DNA of 26,439 nt from positions 1 through 26,439 of IMG/VR virus record IMGVR_UViG_3300037847_002972; one strand, 5' to 3'. Within the stretch, counting starts at the first letter, position 1, and each line of letters starts with the position of its first letter. Source of the stretch: a virus. The notes under the pieces are model-generated. The model made no database searches. It saw only the letters and a list, made by a program, of their open reading frames with translations, and was not told where the DNA came from. This document shows positions 4,802 to 10,559 of the stretch, piece after piece. The position numbers and the translations under genes were made by a program.

Positions 4802-5053
4802 TTAACCCCACGATCCTTGAGCTTCTGGCGAGTGGAAGACTTGACCGAAGGTTTCTTTGATGTACTCTTGGATGATGTCTTTTTTGTACTGAGAGACGCT
4901 ACGTTCTTTTCTAACGCTGATTGAGTTGTCGCTTTGGACTTCCCAGACGAGGTTGTCACCTTCTTGCCACTGGAGCGTGTTGAGGATGTCTTCTGGGATT
5001 TGGATGTAGTAGTCTTCCGTGTCGGCATACTGTTCAATCTTTAATGTAACCAT
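4802..5053 (-). CDS. AbrB/MazE-like swapped-hairpin protein
   Basis: An 83-aa protein. Residues 1-50 (KIEQYADTEDYYIQIPEDIL, LQWQEGDNLVWEV, SISVRKE) follow the AbrB/SpoVT/MazE pattern: short beta strands, I-P-E-x-I/L, L-x-W-x-x-G-D-x-L-x-W and a final strand ending in K. A helical tail of about 30 residues follows. The family binds DNA as a dimer (transition-state regulators, antitoxins). No toxin gene is adjacent. AGAGG lies just upstream of ATG 5053, which overlaps the metallopeptidase gene by 20 nt. Third codon positions are C-rich, favouring this frame over the +1 frame. Confidence 0.7.
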   Translation of the reverse strand: MVTLKIEQYADTEDYYIQIPEDILNTLQWQEGDNLVWEVQSDNSISVRKERSVSQYKKDIIQEYIKETFGQVFHSPEAQGSWG

Positions 5054-5717
5054 TTTCCTCTAACCATTGACGTGTGAGTGGTGTCGGTTCATAATCTGTC
5101 CACATTGTACCACGAGCGCAGCTCTGAAGTGCTTCCATGGTCATGTCCTCTGTTCTACCTGCCCATTGTGCTTCTGCTTCCCATGGGACACTATGCTCAG
5201 GATATGTACGCTTTGCCATCACACGCCAGATCATAGGAACATCGTCCTCTGGTTTGATGATAGCAATCATACTATTATCAATAGTACCTGCCATACAGTC
5301 TTGTGCAGCGTGCCATCCTTCATGTCGCATCAATTGCATCAACACATGTGGTTCATCCATGTATCTCCTATTGAGATAGATGTTGTTAGTCACAGTGTGA
5401 TAAACACCACGATGCATGACAGGGAAATAGCGTTGATCAGCAAGATATACTTTGATACCAACCTGATGCATTGCTAGTAGCATAGTATTGAATTCATGAG
5501 CATGAGGTGTGTAACGCTCTGGGTTCTCATACTGTGAACTAATGTCCAGCAGTGAGTACACTTCATTCACATCATTTGTACACTCACGTACTAGCATACA
5601 ACCCATAGCATCCATGCTATTGTATCCTTTGGTGATTTTGTCCTCTCCTGCTTGCACACTCATACCGTGTGCCATACCAAACATTAGTCCTGCCAAGATG
5701 GCATTACGCATTTTCAT
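5034..5717 (-). CDS. Exported HExxH metallopeptidase-like protein
   Basis: A 227-aa protein from ATG 5717 (GAGGAG 8 nt upstream; an in-frame GTG precedes it). The N-terminus looks like a signal peptide: MKMRN, then AILAGLMFGMAHGMSV, then A-x-A-like QAGE near residue 23. R-H132-E133-G-W-H136-A gives the HExxH zinc-protease motif; E180 or E182 (SVPWEAEAQW) could be the third ligand. Five or more cysteines fit a periplasmic disulfide protein. It could cleave a host envelope protein or act in lysis. Activity is not proven: HExxH alone also occurs in inactive proteins. It lies in a coupled run of small genes. Confidence 0.65.
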   Translation of the reverse strand: MKMRNAILAGLMFGMAHGMSVQAGEDKITKGYNSMDAMGCMLVRECTNDVNEVYSLLDISSQYENPERYTPHAHEFNTMLLAMHQVGIKVYLADQRYFPVMHRGVYHTVTNNIYLNRRYMDEPHVLMQLMRHEGWHAAQDCMAGTIDNSMIAIIKPEDDVPMIWRVMAKRTYPEHSVPWEAEAQWAGRTEDMTMEALQSCARGTMWTDYEPTPLTRQWLEENGYIKD

Positions 5718-5856
5718 CACATAGTCTCCTCATGGTGTTGATTTCATGTAGCAATAGTTCTGCATCAGCATGTTTGCCCTCATTGTGTGCCTTGATGTAT
5801 TGTAGTATCAAGGAACGCAATGAGTCATCTAGAGCGTCATCCGTCTGTGAGTTCAT
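5704..5856 (-). CDS. Hypothetical 50-aa helical phage protein
   Basis: ATG 5856 to TAA 5704-5706. MNSQTDDALDDSLRSLILQY is followed by HADAELLLHEINTMRRL. Predicted to be a helical hairpin. GGAG lies 7 nt before the ATG. It overlaps the upstream gene by 20 nt and the metallopeptidase start by 14 nt. Function unknown. Confidence 0.65.
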   Translation of the reverse strand: MNSQTDDALDDSLRSLILQYIKAHNEGKHADAELLLHEINTMRRLCDENA

Positions 5857-6085
5857 AGAATCGCTCCTGAAGCTCATGCTCATTGTAGAATACAGTTGGT
5901 TCGTCCTCTAGTTGCTCGGGATCCATCCACTCAAAGAATTCATCAGCGAGTGCGAGTGCTTCATCAATCATGTCCTTTGCCATCAGTACACGGAATTGAG
6001 CAACAACACCTTCATAGATGTCATCACGCTGTGCAGAGATGCGCTCAGTGGTAGCGTCGTCGTGAGTGTAGTAGAAGTTGTTCAC
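5837..6085 (-). CDS. Hypothetical acidic phage protein
   Basis: An 82-aa protein starting MNNFYYTHDDATTERISAQR. It is acidic and helical (KDMIDEALALADEFFEWMDP) and unrecognised. A 4-nt ATGA overlap with the upstream gene places it in the operon initiated at 6585-6613. Confidence 0.7.
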   Translation of the reverse strand: MNNFYYTHDDATTERISAQRDDIYEGVVAQFRVLMAKDMIDEALALADEFFEWMDPEQLEDEPTVFYNEHELQERFYELTDG

Positions 6086-6330
6086 AGTTTGTTAGCGAAA
6101 ATGATGTTTGCGAGGTGGTCGTATTGGATGAATTCTACATCCTTAGGGAGCAAACTGACGGCAGCAGCAGCGAAGTCGTTAGGAAACTTCTTAAACATGC
6201 GCCAATACTTTTCAACTCCCTCATCATCTAGATCTTCATGTGGCAGTACACGGATCTCCCATGAACCACGAGTGTATCTGTTAGGATACGGTTGGATGTA
6301 CTCTTTGATGTGTTCAGCGAGCATGTTCAT
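6082..6330 (-). CDS. Hypothetical phage protein
   Basis: An 82-aa mixed alpha/beta protein (MNMLAEHIKEYIQPYPNRYT, SWEIRVLPHEDLDD, then a helix and an alanine-rich FAAAAVSLLP segment). No family is recognised. Four-base overlaps with both neighbours show translational coupling. Confidence 0.7.
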   Translation of the reverse strand: MNMLAEHIKEYIQPYPNRYTRGSWEIRVLPHEDLDDEGVEKYWRMFKKFPNDFAAAAVSLLPKDVEFIQYDHLANIIFANKL

Positions 6331-6557
6331 TTGACAAATACCTCATTAGTGTGTTCAATAGTAAGAGCTTTGATGTCTTGCAGCATCTTGCACATATGTG
6401 CAACATACTCTACATCTTCTTCATTAGGTTCAAAGTCATAGGCACTGTTCCAATCAACAGTGTTGTCTTCAAACACAGGGGCACCGAACATATAACCATC
6501 ATCTTCCATTGCATATGCGTTGCCATCAGCAACGATGTAGAAATTGGGAGCGTTCAT
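6327..6557 (-). CDS. Conserved cyanophage-type hypothetical protein
   Basis: A 76-aa acidic protein starting MNAPNFYIVADGNAYAMEDD, then NSAYDFEPNEEDVEYVAHMC. It reads as a beta-rich N-terminus and a C-terminal helix. It is the first gene after the promoter at 6585-6613 and overlaps the next gene by 4 nt. Function unknown. Confidence 0.75.
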   Translation of the reverse strand: MNAPNFYIVADGNAYAMEDDGYMFGAPVFEDNTVDWNSAYDFEPNEEDVEYVAHMCKMLQDIKALTIEHTNEVFVK

Positions 6558-6584
6558 GATTCTTGAGGAATTGGATCTGAATAC

Positions 6585-6613
6585 AGTGTACTATGTATGT
6601 GGGAGGGTGTCAA
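6585..6613 (-). promoter_or_regulatory. Sigma70-like promoter TTGACA-17-TACACT
   Basis: Perfect -35 TTGACA (6608-6613), 17-bp spacer, -10 TACACT (6585-6590). It lies in the gap after the 6616-7056 gene and heads the overlapping run 6557 to about 4434. Confidence 0.65.
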
Positions 6614-6615
6614 CC

Positions 6616-7056
6616 CTATTTGTAGAGGTAACCACCCGCCCAGTCACAGTTTTCCAACACCCACTCACGCTGACCAATGATGCGAAGGTCAAAGCGAACA
6701 TCCTTAGCAGGTGCTTTCCAGGATGCTGCTTTGTACAGTTCACCAGTGTTCTTGTCAACAAATGCGTGGACACTCTTGCTACCATCAGTGCATGTCTGGA
6801 CGATCTTGTGATACTTACGACCAGTCACAATGCTGAACTTGTACAAATCTTTGCCTGCTTTGTAGTCTTCAATACGCTCTTCCCAGTATTGTGGATTGTC
6901 AGAGCTAGGCATCAAGAACTGAGCACGCTTGATGGACTGTTCAAGGAAGTTCTGCTCCAGTGCTTCACAAAGCATTTTGGTATACTTGAGAGCGTTAGCA
7001 GCGATTTGCTCGCGAGCGTCGGCAGTAGCAGCGAATTCAGAGAAGGTCACAGTCAT
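6616..7056 (-). CDS. Conserved phage hypothetical protein (basic, beta-rich)
   Basis: A 146-aa protein from ATG 7056 (MTVTFSEFAATADAREQIAA). Residues from about 70 on read YKFSIVTGRKYHKIVQT, SVHAFVDKNTGELYKAASWK and DLRIIGQREWVLENCDWAGG. This K-Y-x-K-I-V-Q / H-A-F-V-D-K-x-T-G-E-(L/V)-Y-K-x-A-S-W pattern is widespread in phages without a known function. The frame is open upstream to 7107, but that part spans the -10 box TATACT, so the shorter start is preferred. There is no Shine-Dalgarno, only a CAAACAAACAAACC leader. Confidence 0.8.
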   Translation of the reverse strand: MTVTFSEFAATADAREQIAANALKYTKMLCEALEQNFLEQSIKRAQFLMPSSDNPQYWEERIEDYKAGKDLYKFSIVTGRKYHKIVQTCTDGSKSVHAFVDKNTGELYKAASWKAPAKDVRFDLRIIGQREWVLENCDWAGGYLYK

Positions 7057-7080
7057 GAGGTTTGTTTGTTTGATGAACTT

Positions 7081-7086
7081 AGTATA
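7081..7086 (-). promoter_or_regulatory. -10 box TATACT of the 6616-7056 gene
   Basis: TATACT 24 nt before ATG 7056, followed by a CA-rich leader like that of the 59-301 gene. No clear -35. Confidence 0.5.
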
Positions 7087-7103
7087 GCAAGGGGAGGAAG
7101 CGA

Positions 7104-7319
7104 TCACACGCTACCCTGTGCAACTTCTGCAAGTGGCACACGCTTGACGGTCAGACGACGCCATCCACGCACTTCACGGATAGCATTGACAACCTGGTTC
7201 ACCACGTTGTTGTGCTGACGGTTAAGACCACGCATGGACTTGGTAGCAGGACGTGTGATGTAGAAGATGCTGGTGGTCAGGTCTTCGTTGCAGATGCTGA
7301 CTTCGTAAGCGTTGGGCAT
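7104..7319 (-). CDS. Hypothetical small basic phage protein
   Basis: A 71-aa protein starting MPNAYEVSICNEDLTTSIFY and continuing RPATKSMRGLNRQHNNVVNQ. It is basic in its C-terminal half (VRGWRRLTVKRV). ATG 7319 was chosen because AAGGAA lies 9-12 nt upstream. The longer start reading MYIKRVKG would be coding use of the recurring TATATTAAAAGAGTCAAA promoter block, which also occurs out of frame at 1647-1664. Its 3' end contains an inverted repeat (GTGCCACTT/AAGTTGCAC). Unrecognised. Confidence 0.65.
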   Translation of the reverse strand: MPNAYEVSICNEDLTTSIFYITRPATKSMRGLNRQHNNVVNQVVNAIREVRGWRRLTVKRVPLAEVAQGSV

Positions 7320-7343
7320 GAGGTCCGTTCCTTTGACTCTTTT

Positions 7344-7371
7344 AATATACATGGTTTCCGCGCCCTGTGCC
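7344..7371 (-). promoter_or_regulatory. Promoter GGCACA-16-TATATT
   Basis: -10 TATATT at 7344-7349 in the block TATATTAAAAGAGTCAAA; GGCACA at 7366-7371 sits at -35 with a 16-bp spacer. The same pair with the same spacing is found at 8817-8844, which supports a common regulatory unit. Confidence 0.55.
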
Positions 7372-7386
7372 ACAATAGTGGACACT

Positions 7387-7602
7387 TCAAGGACTGGTCA
7401 GCTTGGACACGCTGATCGCCAGCAGGAATGCGATCATGATCACCACATCCCACGATTTGGTGCGGATGAAGTACGGAACTGATATAGCATCAGATACAAC
7501 ATGCGCTATGACTCCTGCAGTTACGTTCACATGTAGCACAACAAAATAGGCAGCGATGACACCAACGCTCCCTGCGATCCGCGCCACTACGTCTGTTTTC
7601 AT
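7387..7602 (-). CDS. Small two-helix membrane protein
   Basis: A 71-aa protein from ATG 7602 (MKTDVVARIAGSVGVIAAYF). Hydrophobic segments at about residues 8-25 and 50-65 (WDVVIMIAFLLAISVSKL), with a second weak hydrophobic stretch between them. GGAG precedes the ATG, which shares one base with the upstream stop (TAATG). Probably an inner-membrane protein; function unknown. Confidence 0.7.
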   Translation of the reverse strand: MKTDVVARIAGSVGVIAAYFVVLHVNVTAGVIAHVVSDAISVPYFIRTKSWDVVIMIAFLLAISVSKLTSP

Positions 7603-8132
7603 TACCACTCCGTGATGTTCTTTACCCAGTCTTGTTGTAGCAGTTCTTTTACCTTGGTGCAGATATAGTCATCATTCTCAATACTCTTGCCACCCTGCTG
7701 GTGAGCGAAGAGACACTCATCTGACTCAATATGTGCTATGAAATCTTCTTTTGTAAACCATACGATACGTGCATCACACTCTTTTATGTTGATACCACAG
7801 AATATCAATCGCTCCCAGTCTTTATCACGAGACACATGGTTAATAATAAATGAGTCCTTCTTCACACTACCTTTCTTATCACGAGTAGCGAGAGAGAACT
7901 TAATCTCAGTAAGTATATTACTGATGACACGATCATGTCCAGCAGTGGATGTCTTAGCACGTTTCACCCCATACTTGTACATACACTGGGACACGAATCG
8001 CTCACCAAACTCACCCTTTTGTTTGGGTGACATGTACACATACCCCTTGAATGGAGTATCTTCCCAAGGATCCTGTACGTTGGAATCAATGTAGTCACGG
8101 AGACTACCATCAGCAAACATAAAGTCAAACAT
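7602..8132 (-). CDS. PD-(D/E)xK nuclease-like protein
   Basis: A 176-aa protein. A helix with KQKGEFGERFVSQCMYKYGV (residues 37-56) is followed by STAGHD67RVISNILTE76IK78FSL. D67 and E76-x-K78 on adjacent strands form the restriction-endonuclease-like core, and E41/E44 sit on the preceding helix as in that fold. Likely a small DNA endonuclease, for example for host DNA degradation or recombination; which substrate is unknown. No methylase partner is adjacent. The promoter is at 8154-8182, with AAGGATT before ATG 8132. Confidence 0.65.
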   Translation of the reverse strand: MFDFMFADGSLRDYIDSNVQDPWEDTPFKGYVYMSPKQKGEFGERFVSQCMYKYGVKRAKTSTAGHDRVISNILTEIKFSLATRDKKGSVKKDSFIINHVSRDKDWERLIFCGINIKECDARIVWFTKEDFIAHIESDECLFAHQQGGKSIENDDYICTKVKELLQQDWVKNITEW

Positions 8133-8153
8133 AATCCTTGGGAAGTTGATCCT

Positions 8154-8182
8154 ATTATAGCGTGTGACAGGTCAGCATTCAA
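8154..8182 (-). promoter_or_regulatory. Sigma70-like promoter TTGAAT-17-TATAAT
   Basis: -10 TATAAT 8154-8159, 17-bp spacer, -35 TTGAAT 8177-8182. The -35 overlaps the final codons of the 8172-8351 gene. The spacer contains CTGACCTGTCACA, similar to parts of the other pre-promoter elements. Confidence 0.65.
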
Positions 8183-8351
8183 TCTGTTGGACCAGTTCGT
8201 CAACTGTCACCTCTAGCTCTGCTGCTTTCAGTTCAAGTGCCATCATACCAGCAGTGTCATCGTCACTCATATCCATGTCATCCATGTCAGTGAGTGAGAG
8301 CATCTTGTCAAACAGCATGTCAACAAAGTTGCGATCGTCTTGAGTGATCAT
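8172..8351 (-). CDS. Hypothetical 59-aa acidic phage protein
   Basis: ATG 8351 to TGA 8172-8174. MITQDDRNFVDMLFDKMLSL, then a Met/Asp-rich stretch (DMDDMDMSDDD), then a helix with AAELEVTVDELVQQI. The ATG overlaps the upstream stop by 4 nt, so it is coupled to the 8348-8512 gene. Unrecognised. Confidence 0.65.
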   Translation of the reverse strand: MITQDDRNFVDMLFDKMLSLTDMDDMDMSDDDTAGMMALELKAAELEVTVDELVQQIEC

Positions 8352-8512
8352 TGTTCTAATTGAGATTGGAGGTGGTTGTACAGTTCACTAGCATCAACAT
8401 TGTGATGATAGGAATATTGTTGTGTGTGCCCCAGTGGACACCCCATCATCATATCCAGCAGGAATTTGATTTGTGAGGGTTCCAGGGGCACTGAGGTGGT
8501 CTCAGTAGTCAT
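8348..8512 (-). CDS. Hypothetical 54-aa phage protein with YHHNVD motif
   Basis: ATG 8512 to TGA 8348-8350. It starts MTTETTSVPLEPSQIKFLLD and ends YHHNVDASELYNHLQSQLEQ. I recall short T4-like phage proteins with a Y-H-H-N-(V/I)-D-x-x-(D/E)-L-Y end, function unknown. The 4-nt overlap with the next gene supports it. No Shine-Dalgarno. Confidence 0.65.
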   Translation of the reverse strand: MTTETTSVPLEPSQIKFLLDMMMGCPLGHTQQYSYHHNVDASELYNHLQSQLEQ

Positions 8513-8552
8513 TGTGGATTGGAGGGGGGATAGAGGCGCTCCTGAGTGCCTC

Positions 8553-8792
8553 TCAGCACATCACAGGGGCATAGTCGTCACCATTGTAGCAGTGAATGTT
8601 GAAATCAGTCACCTCAGCACCATTGGCGATCAGGTTGTTGATAGAGTAGACAGCATCAGTCTTGACAACAGTGGAGAACGTGGTCATCTCACTCTCAGCA
8701 CCAGGATGCCAAATCACACGCTTGACGAACCGCTTAGCAGAGGGGGTGCAGGGGTAGAAATCAACTTGAGTGGCAGAATTCTTGAGTTGCAT
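8553..8792 (-). CDS. Hypothetical small phage protein
   Basis: A 79-aa protein from ATG 8792 (MQLKNSATQVDFYPCTPSAK). It reads as mostly beta (FVKRVIWHPGAES, STVVKTDAVYSINNL) and is unrecognised. An AAGG lies 8 nt upstream. The in-frame ATG at 8825 (MYIKRVKA) coincides with the recurring promoter block and is rejected as the start. Confidence 0.65.
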   Translation of the reverse strand: MQLKNSATQVDFYPCTPSAKRFVKRVIWHPGAESEMTTFSTVVKTDAVYSINNLIANGAEVTDFNIHCYNGDDYAPVMC

Positions 8793-8816
8793 GGTGTGCC
8801 TTGCTTTGACTCTCTT

Positions 8817-8844
8817 AATATACACGGTTTAGGGGTGCTGTGCC
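8817..8844 (-). promoter_or_regulatory. Promoter GGCACA-16-TATATT
   Basis: -10 TATATT 8817-8822; GGCACA 8839-8844, 16-bp spacer, matching 7344-7371. GGCACA is part of a hairpin (8837-8859): GCTG and CCAC pair with GTGG and CAGC around a TGTG loop and a small internal loop. The hairpin also closes the preceding oxygenase transcript. Confidence 0.55.
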
Positions 8845-8869
8845 ACCACAGTGGGCAGCTTGAAGAGTG

Positions 8870-9460
8870 TCACACGAATGGTGGACCGATGACCCAACCT
8901 ACGATACTCTTCCTAATACCCTTGGTAACTGGTGTTACTCTGTGAATAGTTTCAGATGGAAAGATTACCATCTGTCCTCTTTTCTTTGGTGCCTTATGTA
9001 TCTTCACGTCAGGTTCATCACTAACAATACCATGACCAGTATGATATGCCAACTCTAAGTCACCACCTTCGTAGTCATCATTCAACAATACTGAGAATGA
9101 TAGTTTACGAATGAATTTCTCTGTTGGGTTTGTCAATTCAACATGGTCACGATGCCATGAGTAGTGATCACCTTCACGATAACATGCATATTGGAATGCA
9201 TTGCCATGATACCAAGGACTCAAGTTAAACTTGTAATGCTCATCATTGATCATGTTCAGGTAATGCCTGAAGAAAGCACCAACCCACATTGGTTCTTTCA
9301 ATAGTTTAACCTTTGTGGATCGTGATGGCACTTTACGATAGTCACCATCAGGATTGAAGACCATAGCTTCAGCAAAGTCTCCTGAAGATGGGTTATCAAG
9401 TTCTTTGATAATCTCTTCTAAGATGATGTCAGGTAGTTTCAGGTCAACAAAACAATGCAT
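8870..9460 (-). CDS. 2OG-Fe(II) oxygenase (prolyl-4-hydroxylase type)
   Basis: A 196-aa protein, the length usual for a minimal double-stranded beta-helix dioxygenase. The iron site is H103-x-D105 (YSWHRDHVE) and H173 (PSETIHRV); R183 (KGIRKSIVGW) binds the 2-oxoglutarate carboxylate. VLLNDDYEGGDLEL and KRGQMVIFPS are typical family strands. It should hydroxylate a substrate using O2 and 2-oxoglutarate, releasing succinate and CO2; the substrate is unknown. ATG 9460 shares one base with the stop of the preceding gene. It is the last of five such enzymes in the block. Confidence 0.85.
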   Translation of the reverse strand: MHCFVDLKLPDIILEEIIKELDNPSSGDFAEAMVFNPDGDYRKVPSRSTKVKLLKEPMWVGAFFRHYLNMINDEHYKFNLSPWYHGNAFQYACYREGDHYSWHRDHVELTNPTEKFIRKLSFSVLLNDDYEGGDLELAYHTGHGIVSDEPDVKIHKAPKKRGQMVIFPSETIHRVTPVTKGIRKSIVGWVIGPPFV

Positions 9461-9618
9461 TACGAATCACCGTAGATAGGAATAATATCAGTGCGACAGT
9501 GCTGGGTCTTGTTGATGTGTTGTTCCCACAGTGCGGCGTCGTCCAAATTGTAGAAGATCGCTTGTTGGCGGGCGGTGCCCTTCTTCTTGTTTTTCATCCA
9601 CACAACTGCGTACTTCAT
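9460..9618 (-). CDS. Conserved cyanophage-type 52-aa protein
   Basis: ATG 9618 to TAA 9460-9462. MKYAVVWMKNKKKGTARQQA, then IFYNLDDAALWEQH and a C-terminal DIIPIYGDS strand. I recall close relatives with KKGTARQQAIFY in cyanophage genomes, function unknown. It has 1-nt stop/start coupling to the oxygenase. It overlaps the 3' 131 nt of the 9488-9799 frame; one of the two ends may be spurious. Confidence 0.7.
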   Translation of the reverse strand: MKYAVVWMKNKKKGTARQQAIFYNLDDAALWEQHINKTQHCRTDIIPIYGDS

Positions 9619-9799
9619 GCCAAAATTGAGAATAAACTAAAAGGTTAACATAGTGACGACCCCACCGTGAGTTTGCACTCGTAGGCAGTGGGATGTCTTT
9701 GAAACAAATGGTAATGTACTCTTCACATATGAAAGAGATGTAACCACATGTGCCATGATAGCACACTGGTTGTAGCAATTCAAAATCAATCGGTTTCAT
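9488..9799 (-). CDS. Conserved phage hypothetical protein with anomalous 3' end
   Basis: A 103-aa frame from ATG 9799 (MKPIDFELLQPVCYHG, then YISFICEEYITICFKDIP, VNLLVYSQFWHEV). The first 60 or so residues match a C-Y-H-G..Y-I-x-F-(I/V)-C-E-(E/D)-Y-(I/L)-T family I recall from cyanophages. The remaining 43 residues lie in the +1 frame of the 9460-9618 gene and look non-native (Q, R, T and H rich), so the true protein may have been truncated by a deletion or frameshift near 9620. GGAAG lies 7 nt before the ATG. Confidence 0.65.
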   Translation of the reverse strand: MKPIDFELLQPVCYHGTCGYISFICEEYITICFKDIPLPTSANSRWGRHYVNLLVYSQFWHEVRSCVDEKQEEGHRPPTSDLLQFGRRRTVGTTHQQDPALSH

Positions 9800-9983
9800 C
9801 AAAATACTTCCGATCCTTATTCTCTGGTTTAGGGAGACGGAACATTTCCTTAAGATCGTTCAGATCATTAAGTTGTTTTTGCAGGTTGTCAATTTGTGCC
9901 TGCAATTTCAGAAAGTTTTCATCGTTGATTCTTTGCATCATCAACATGTTTTCTACTGCTGATTTAAGATCTTCTTCAGTCAT
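9786..9983 (-). CDS. Small coiled-coil phage protein
   Basis: A 65-aa protein from ATG 9983 (MTEEDLKSAVENMLMMQRIN). Residues 20-50 (FLKLQAQIDNLQKQLNDLND) form a clear heptad coiled coil, so it probably oligomerises. A TTG three codons upstream is the alternative start. It overlaps the next gene by 14 nt. Function unknown. Confidence 0.7.
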   Translation of the reverse strand: MTEEDLKSAVENMLMMQRINDENFLKLQAQIDNLQKQLNDLNDLKEMFRLPKPENKDRKYFDETD

Positions 9984-9988
9984 GGTAA

Positions 9989-10276
9989 TCAATAACGCTG
10001 TGGTATTTTATCATACTGTAGTTTTTTGACAAGCTTGGGATCATCAATGAATGGATCAACTTCACGGTTGCCCATCATTAGATCATACAAACCACGAGCA
10101 CGACAGTATGCTTTCTCGTGATATTCTATCACATCATTGATGCAAGATAGCATCTCTTCATATGCTTGTCTTGACGATACTTTGTCATCTTGGAGGTAAT
10201 CGTCAATAGCATCCTGCATACGACATTGGCGTTGCTTTTCATAAGTGTTGTCAGGTCCAAGAATTGGTGATGTCAC
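9989..10276 (-). CDS. Conserved phage hypothetical protein
   Basis: A 95-aa helical protein starting MTSPILGPDNTYEKQRQCRM. The RQCRMQDAIDDYLQDDKVS and YHEKAYCRARGLYDLMMG segments resemble a cyanophage family of unknown role. Its ATG overlaps the stop of the upstream gene by 4 nt. Confidence 0.75.
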   Translation of the reverse strand: MTSPILGPDNTYEKQRQCRMQDAIDDYLQDDKVSSRQAYEEMLSCINDVIEYHEKAYCRARGLYDLMMGNREVDPFIDDPKLVKKLQYDKIPQRY

Positions 10277-10464
10277 GAATAAAACTCCTCGTTACGACGG
10301 CGATCAAGGTATTCAATAATTTCACCACGCCACTCTAGCAATTCATGATAGCATTGCTGATCATGTGCATCTTGACGTAGTTCATGATCTGGTTTCAACA
10401 CACTCTCATAAAAGATGAAGAAAGCATCTTTGCGTTTTTCGTGTTTGGTTGTGTTCCAGTCCAT
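10273..10464 (-). CDS. Hypothetical small phage protein
   Basis: A 63-aa protein starting MDWNTTKHEKRKDAFFIFYE. It is charged and helical (LEWRGEIIEYLDRRRNEEFY), with 4-nt coupling to the gene after it. Unrecognised. The 72-nt gap upstream contains a short inverted repeat GTGGA/TCCAC. Confidence 0.65.
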   Translation of the reverse strand: MDWNTTKHEKRKDAFFIFYESVLKPDHELRQDAHDQQCYHELLEWRGEIIEYLDRRRNEEFYS

Positions 10465-10490
10465 GTAATTGTAGCGTTGACTCAGGTATT

Positions 10491-10559
10491 TTAGATGGTT
10501 ATGTGTGGAAATCCACGTTTCCTAATAATTTCTTTACTATTGAGGTCCCCACCCATCAT
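10491..10559 (-). CDS. Possible 22-aa ORF
   Basis: ATG 10559 to TAA 10491-10493. MMGGDLNSKEIIRKRGFPHI reads like a protein fragment (helix then IRKRGFPHITI). It overlaps the last 23 nt of the 10537-10803 gene and fills the only gap in this block. No Shine-Dalgarno. It may be a gene remnant rather than a gene. Confidence 0.2.
   Translation of the reverse strand: MMGGDLNSKEIIRKRGFPHITI

Noticed and set aside
4567-5037. 156-aa Ser/Thr/Lys-rich protein
   Set aside because: Most of its first half lies in the +1 frame of a well-formed AbrB-like gene with a Shine-Dalgarno and C-rich third positions. The composition is what such a shadow frame would give. Kept only as an alternative start.
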